Source: an uncultured Bacteroidota bacterium (lineage in GTDB: Bacteria > Bacteroidota > Bacteroidia > Chitinophagales > Chitinophagaceae). Taken from it: a stretch of DNA of 26,737 nt. Of the stretch, positions 23,408 through 26,737 are shown one piece after another (position 1 is the first letter of the stretch; each line of letters starts with the position of its first letter). The notes below the pieces were generated by a model, which was not told the DNA's origin, made no database searches, and was given only the letters and a program-made list of their open reading frames with translations. Both the position numbers and the translations under genes were made by a program. Location: the NCBI GenBank assembly GCA_946479615.1, contig CAMLGR010000054.1, forward strand, positions 1-26,737, in the 5' to 3' direction.

Positions 23408-23450
23408 CCGGAGAGTGTGTGAATTGTAGAAAGCAGGAGATGAACCGTAG

Positions 23451-23521
23451 AAAGTAAAAAGTCAAAAATCAAAAAGGCTTACTGCAGCAGTAAGCCTTTT
23501 TGATTTTTGACTTTTTACTTT
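23451..23521. repeat. 71-bp near-perfect palindrome, probable bidirectional terminator
   Basis: Perfect 34-bp arms (23451-23484 and 23488-23521) with a CAG loop. Arms contain GTCAAAAA / TCAAAAAGG words; the core is GGCTTACTG / CAGTAAGCC followed by T-runs in both directions. It lies ten bases after the GH43 stop codon, so it should end that transcript. The 339-bp gap 23192-23530 otherwise holds the small unit listed above. Confidence 0.9.
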
Positions 23522-23530
23522 TGAATTATT

Positions 23531-24649
23531 TTACTTCTTTTTATACGCATCAATCGTCTCTATCGTACCATCAGGTCTGTAATGCAGTTCGGTTACTTTT
23601 ACATTACGCAAATGCGTTTTACCTGACAATTGCACATCATGATAGAATAAATACCACTTACCATTAAGTTCGATAATAGAATGGTGATTGGTCCAGCCCT
23701 GGACGGGATTCAGTACCACTCCTTTATAGGTAAAAGGTCCCCATGGATTATCCCCTATCGCATAGCAGATAAAATGTGTATCGCCGGTAGAATAGGAGAA
23801 ATAATATTTGCCATTGTATTTATGCATCCAGGACGCTTCGAAGAATCGACGGTTATTATCTTTTACCGTTAATGGCTTGCCATTCTCATCCAGCAATTGC
23901 ACATCTTTTACTTTGCCATCGAAACTCTTCATGTCTTTACCCAGTTTTACTACTTTGGCACTTAATGCAGGCATACTATCTGCCGGGTATGTATCTCCTT
24001 TCGCATCATACGTGCCGGTTTTCCATCTCTGCAATTGCCCGCCCCAGATGCCACCGAAATACATATAATAAGAGCCGTCATCATCTTTGAAAACAGCCGG
24101 GTCTATACTATAACTGCCGGCGATGGGTTTGGCTTCTGCCTTAAAAGGACCTGTTGGCGATGTGCTGGTGGCCACACCCATACGGAATACATCCGATTTA
24201 TCTTTCACAGGAAAATATAAATAGTAGGTTCCGTTATTAAACGCAGCATCAGGCGCCCACATCTGCCGGCCCGCCCATGGCACATCTTTGATATCGATTG
24301 CTACACCGTTATCGGTTACTTTTCCTCCTATATTATCCATTGAAAGAACATGATAATCTCTCATGGCGAAATGACTACCGAGATCATCTTCCGGAACACC
24401 CGCTTCATAATCATGCGAAGGATAGACGTATATCTTTCCATTAAAAACATGCGCTGATGGATCGGCTGTATAGATGCCTGATATCAATGGTTCTGAAATC
24501 GGTTGCATTGAATCCCAAAAAGAAGTCTTTGCAGAATTTACTGTAGAAGAATCGGCGGTGACCTTACTTTCCGATTCATTGTTACAGGAAAAGAGTGCAA
24601 CCGTTATGGCAGCAATGCCGGTCATGCGTAGCAATGAATGTTTGATCAT
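23531..24649 (-). CDS. glycoside hydrolase family 43 lipoprotein
   Basis: The start is placed at 24649 (MIKHSLLRMTGIAAITVALFSC), because this gives a lipoprotein signal with lipid-anchored Cys22; 372 residues result. The five-bladed propeller of GH43 is recognisable: YTADPSAHVF (catalytic base Asp), SIDPAVFKDDDGSYYMYFG (pKa-tuning Asp), FFEASWMHKYNGKYYFSYS (general acid Glu) and GWTNHHSI near the end. GH43 enzymes cut arabinose- or xylose-containing plant polysaccharides. It is not part of a visible polysaccharide locus (no SusC/SusD). It ends at the strong palindrome at 23451-23521. Confidence 0.92.
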   Translation of the reverse strand: MIKHSLLRMTGIAAITVALFSCNNESESKVTADSSTVNSAKTSFWDSMQPISEPLISGIYTADPSAHVFNGKIYVYPSHDYEAGVPEDDLGSHFAMRDYHVLSMDNIGGKVTDNGVAIDIKDVPWAGRQMWAPDAAFNNGTYYLYFPVKDKSDVFRMGVATSTSPTGPFKAEAKPIAGSYSIDPAVFKDDDGSYYMYFGGIWGGQLQRWKTGTYDAKGDTYPADSMPALSAKVVKLGKDMKSFDGKVKDVQLLDENGKPLTVKDNNRRFFEASWMHKYNGKYYFSYSTGDTHFICYAIGDNPWGPFTYKGVVLNPVQGWTNHHSIIELNGKWYLFYHDVQLSGKTHLRNVKVTELHYRPDGTIETIDAYKKK

Positions 24650-24777
24650 TTTTGTAGTATTTAAAAATGTGACACAATGTAAGGAAGTTTTGCTGGTTTG
24701 AGAGTATCCGTTCAAAGGCTTACTGGCATTGAAAATGAGAAGGAATACGGACAAAATAATCCTTCACTGCTTCCGCG

Positions 24778-24785
24778 TATTTTTG
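24778..24785 (+). promoter_or_regulatory. -7 box abutting the GNAT start codon (TATTTTTG)
   Basis: TATTTTTG fits TAnnTTTG exactly and is separated from the ATG at 24790 by four bases (CAGC), as at 1706-1713. Confidence 0.5.
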
Positions 24786-24789
24786 CAGC

Positions 24790-25272
24790 ATGTTTATCAT
24801 TCGTCCCATTCAACCAGCAGATAATGCAGCGCTCGCGCTTATCATACGGAATGCACTGGCAGAGTTCGGCGCCAATAAACCGGGCACTGTTTATTTTGAT
24901 CCAACCACTGATCAGTTGTTTGAGCTTTTTCAAAAAGAAAGAGCAGCTTACTTTGTTGCATTGCTGAATGATCAGTTGGTGGGTGGGGGCGGAATTTATC
25001 CTACTGATGGTTTGCCTGCCGATACCTGCGAACTGGTTAAAATGTATCTGCATCCCGATGCACGGGGATTGAACCTGGGCAAAGCACTGATTGAAACAAG
25101 TATTGCTTTTGCCAAAGAAGCCGGTTATCGACAGGTATATCTTGAAACCATGCCCGAGTTAAAACAGGCGCTGCATGTATATGCACGGTTTGGTTTCCAG
25201 TATCTCGATGAACCGATGGGCAATAGCGGGCATACCGGATGTTCGCTATGGATGTTAAAAGAAATAAAGTAG
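24790..25272 (+). CDS. GNAT family N-acetyltransferase
   Basis: This 160-residue cytoplasmic protein is of GNAT length and order: N-terminal MFIIRPIQPADNAALALIIRNAL, central LVGGGGIYP, and the acetyl-CoA loop region LVKMYLHPDARGLNLGKALIETSIAFAKEAGYRQVYLET, where RGLNLG is the pyrophosphate-binding loop. The C-terminal YARFGFQYLDEPMGNSGH is typical for small-molecule acetyltransferases. It is divergent from the GH43 gene and convergent with the SprT-like gene. Substrate unknown. Confidence 0.93.
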   Translation: MFIIRPIQPADNAALALIIRNALAEFGANKPGTVYFDPTTDQLFELFQKERAAYFVALLNDQLVGGGGIYPTDGLPADTCELVKMYLHPDARGLNLGKALIETSIAFAKEAGYRQVYLETMPELKQALHVYARFGFQYLDEPMGNSGHTGCSLWMLKEIK

Positions 25273-25294
25273 ACAGGTTATTTCACGCAGGTCC

Positions 25295-25322
25295 CATCGG
25301 GGTCTGCAAAGCGACCCCGATG
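25295..25322. terminator. GC-rich hairpin after the GNAT gene
   Basis: A 10-bp perfect stem CATCGGGGTC / GACCCCGATG with an 8-nt loop lies 22 bp after the GNAT stop, between convergent genes. There is no T-run on either side, so termination is uncertain. Confidence 0.4.
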
Positions 25323-25365
25323 AATCAAACTCCACCGTATTAAACAAGTAAATCTTCCCTGTGAT
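25323..25365 (-). pseudogene. remnant similar to the 3' end of the SprT-like gene
   Basis: On the minus strand this stretch reads TGKIYLFNTVEF in one frame, close to TGKVYLFSPVYEVEL at the end of the SprT-like protein, whose stop codon is about 27 bp away. At the DNA level the best 20 bases match at 17, all differences being transitions, with a short deletion further on. It looks like a decayed partial tandem copy, but the stretch is short. Confidence 0.4.
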
Positions 25366-25391
25366 GTTCCATCAAAGTTTGACGCAATCAA

Positions 25392-26009
25392 TCAAATCAA
25401 TTCCACTTCATACACCGGGCTGAACAGGTAAACCTTTCCTGTTTTTACTTCCTGGCACCTGAAACGTTTTCTCAGCTTCTCACCTTTTTTAAATACCCGG
25501 CCATCGCTGATACGGAAAACAGCATGAAGCGGGAGCTCTTCGATCAATCTTCCCGGTTGATCTTTTGAATCATAGCGGCGCAGCACCCGCAGCAGATCAT
25601 CTTCTGCACAGGAACTGGCAGCAGGATTTTTCAACGAAAGCAATAATTCCTTTTCTATATCGGCAGGGAATACTTTGTGCTGAAGGAATTGCGCCAGCAA
25701 ACGGCCATAGATCATTTTCCATTCGCGGCCATGTGCAGCAACACGGTTACCAAATTCTTCAAACGTGAGCAGGTGCGCAAGTTCATGGAGCAGCGTAATG
25801 AGAAAGGACCATTTATTCAAACCACCATTCACACTGATACGGTGATGATCGGCACCGGTGCGATGACGGTAGTCGCCCAGAATACTTTTCCGCTCACGCG
25901 CAATGGTAAGATGCACTTTATATAAACGTAAATATTCCAGTACCGGTGCATAGGTGCCGGGTGGCAGATAACCATTCAATTGTCCGATGGGAACTTCCTT
26001 TTTAGGCAT
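25392..26009 (-). CDS. SprT-like zinc metalloprotein
   Basis: This 205-residue protein contains a SprT-type HExxH motif, LLHELAHLLTFEEFG (His75, Glu76, His79), with the expected third ligand His93 in AAHGREWK. The C-terminal half has a small strand-rich domain (AVFRISDGRVFKKGEKLRKRFRCQEVKTGKVYLF) with a single cysteine, so no obvious zinc ribbon. SprT-like proteins are probable DNA- or protein-associated proteases. Its start overlaps the stop of the upstream membrane protein gene by eight bases, so it belongs to that transcript. A partial decayed copy of its 3' end lies downstream. Confidence 0.85.
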   Translation of the reverse strand: MPKKEVPIGQLNGYLPPGTYAPVLEYLRLYKVHLTIARERKSILGDYRHRTGADHHRISVNGGLNKWSFLITLLHELAHLLTFEEFGNRVAAHGREWKMIYGRLLAQFLQHKVFPADIEKELLLSLKNPAASSCAEDDLLRVLRRYDSKDQPGRLIEELPLHAVFRISDGRVFKKGEKLRKRFRCQEVKTGKVYLFSPVYEVELI

Positions 26010-26409
26010 TCTTTTTCCTCTTCAGCAGCTTTAGCAATACAGACACTTCAATCACGGTATAAAACATATACAATATCATCGCAGCGATCAGTGCGGGTTT
26101 GTTTACATTTTTTTTCGTGATGATAATGTAAATAAATGCTGTGAGTGCGATCACAAAGAATTTTAAAATAAAACTGCCATACATGGCTTTTAAAAACGAA
26201 TTGGGATTGGTGGAACCGAGGCTGCGGAGAAACAAATAAGATGATAGCAGTGTTACGACAAACAACAGCAGGTTGGCTACGATCAATACTTCCTGGTCGA
26301 TATTATATTTCAGGAGCAATCCTCTTCCTGCAATAAAAAGGCAGGTGGTAAAAATGAATACTAATATCAATGGGCGGAGAGCAGCAGCAAGGGGCTTAGT
26401 TTCTTTCAT
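26002..26409 (-). CDS. small membrane protein encoded after AtpZ
   Basis: This protein of about 135 residues has four hydrophobic segments (near residues 14-28, 43-65, 77-98 and 106-126) and a basic C-terminus (LKLLKRKKNA). Two adjacent ATG codons (26412, 26409) exist; 26409 is given. Its start overlaps the AtpZ-like gene. In Bacteroidota a four-helix protein of this kind commonly lies between AtpZ and AtpB, and may help ATP-synthase assembly or cation handling; that is by position only. Here an SprT-like gene follows instead of atpB. Confidence 0.7.
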   Translation of the reverse strand: MKETKPLAAALRPLILVFIFTTCLFIAGRGLLLKYNIDQEVLIVANLLLFVVTLLSSYLFLRSLGSTNPNSFLKAMYGSFILKFFVIALTAFIYIIITKKNVNKPALIAAMILYMFYTVIEVSVLLKLLKRKKNA

Positions 26410-26629
26410 CATTCTTTTTATTACTTGTGTCCCGTATCAGTTTGTAAAAAATTCCGGTTAATACGAGCAAAGGTAATACACAGGAGAATAATGGCATGGT
26501 ATGCAGCCACCTGTCGGCTTTGATGCCTGAAAAAACAGCTATGCCGAGAGCAGCAAGGATCTGTGTGCCCAACCCGGCATAGCGGAGAAAGAATTTTTTG
26601 TTACTGGACGGCGAGTTGTTTTTGTTCAT
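26396..26629 (-). CDS. AtpZ/AtpI family protein
   Basis: This 77-residue protein has two membrane segments (YAGLGTQILAALGIAVFSGIKADRW and LFSCVLPLLVLTGIFYKLI), separated by a short loop, and a charged tail. This is the AtpZ/AtpI pattern: a small accessory protein that helps ATP-synthase assembly or carries divalent cations. The RYAGLGTQ opening and the GIKADRWL loop are typical in this phylum. It overlaps the bactofilin 3' end by 29 bp and the next gene at its own 3' end. The ATP synthase genes are not in the window. Confidence 0.82.
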   Translation of the reverse strand: MNKNNSPSSNKKFFLRYAGLGTQILAALGIAVFSGIKADRWLHTMPLFSCVLPLLVLTGIFYKLIRDTSNKKNDERN

Positions 26630-26737
26630 TCCCGTTGCTCATTTCAACTACATTAGTGCCCATATGACATTCGCCATTGAATACGGCGCTGGGTTCTACC
26701 TGTAGTTTGCCGGCATATACATTACCGGTAACCGTAG
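26601..26737 (-). CDS. bactofilin (polymer-forming cytoskeletal protein), C-terminal part
   Basis: The frame enters from the right window edge and ends at a TAA at 26601-26603. The visible 44 residues read TVTGNVYAGKLQVEPSAVFNGECHMG followed by a polar tail. This is the regular beta-helix repeat (GN-x-A-x-x-L-x-[IV]-x-x-x-A-x-F-x-G) and short tail of bactofilins, which polymerise into filaments at the membrane. The 3' end overlaps the AtpZ-like gene start by 29 bp, so they are translationally linked. Bactofilin followed by AtpZ is a common Bacteroidota order. Confidence 0.8.
   Translation of the reverse strand, partial: TVTGNVYAGKLQVEPSAVFNGECHMGTNVVEMSNGNEQKQLAVQ

Noticed and set aside
24650..24754. 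Longer GH43 start at 24754
   Set aside because: The extension has no sensible signal; the ATG at 24649 gives a clear lipoprotein signal with SC at the expected place.

Overview
The window looks like a chromosomal segment of a Bacteroidota bacterium, most likely of the family Chitinophagaceae. The evidence is Bacteroidota-type -7 boxes (TAnnTTTG) before many genes, several families typical of the phylum (Porin_10-type porin, HYC_CC_PP protein, a T9SS-like secreted protein, a LytTR regulator, bactofilin next to AtpZ), moderate-to-low G+C and few Shine-Dalgarno sites. I see no tRNA, rRNA, CRISPR array, transposase or phage gene.

Layout. (1) 1-4292, + strand: the 3' part of a YtcJ-like amidohydrolase, a class I glutamine amidotransferase, a putative ATP-grasp ligase and a small cupin. 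Two 121-bp palindromic elements lie in opposite orientation on either side of the amidotransferase gene. (2) 4402-6669, - strand: tex. (3) 6892-9780, - strand: a tight three-gene unit encoding a di-heme c-type oxidoreductase (DUF1111), a Rieske lipoprotein and a porin, with a palindromic operator-like site just before the first gene. (4) 9894-15541, - strand: a periplasmic/outer-membrane metal (probably copper) handling island. It encodes an HYC_CC_PP protein, two secreted HMA proteins, a TlpA thioredoxin, an outer-membrane protein, an HMA-AraC regulator, an HMA-MauE membrane protein and a Met/His-rich barrel. (5) 15610-19903: a Porin_10-type porin, then divergent purine-nucleoside phosphorylase (-) and sucC (+). 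(6) 20018-24649, - strand: a T9SS-type secreted protein with a structured leader RNA, a LytTR regulator with a pseudo-receiver, a cupin preceded by a leader-ORF/terminator arrangement, and a GH43 lipoprotein. (7) 24790-25272, + strand: a GNAT acetyltransferase. (8) 25392-26737, - strand: the 3' end of a bactofilin gene, an AtpZ-like gene, a small membrane protein and an SprT-like metalloprotein in one overlapping unit.

How the genes work together. The metal island carries four HMA metal-binding modules in different compartments: two secreted, one on a membrane protein and one on the regulator. This suggests sensing plus trafficking of a thiophilic metal. The amidotransferase/ATP-grasp pair suggests an amide-forming ligase pathway of unknown product.

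The most unusual non-coding features are the following. The 5' leader of the T9SS protein can form a closing helix, an internal hairpin and a loop-mediated pseudoknot next to the start codon. A compact promoter, 22-codon ORF and terminator sit directly upstream of a cupin gene. Four sequence-unrelated families of long palindromes, built from short repeated words, sit at gene 3' ends. Several -7 boxes lie so close to ATG that the mRNAs should be nearly leaderless. All assignments come from reading sequence motifs; no database search was possible.
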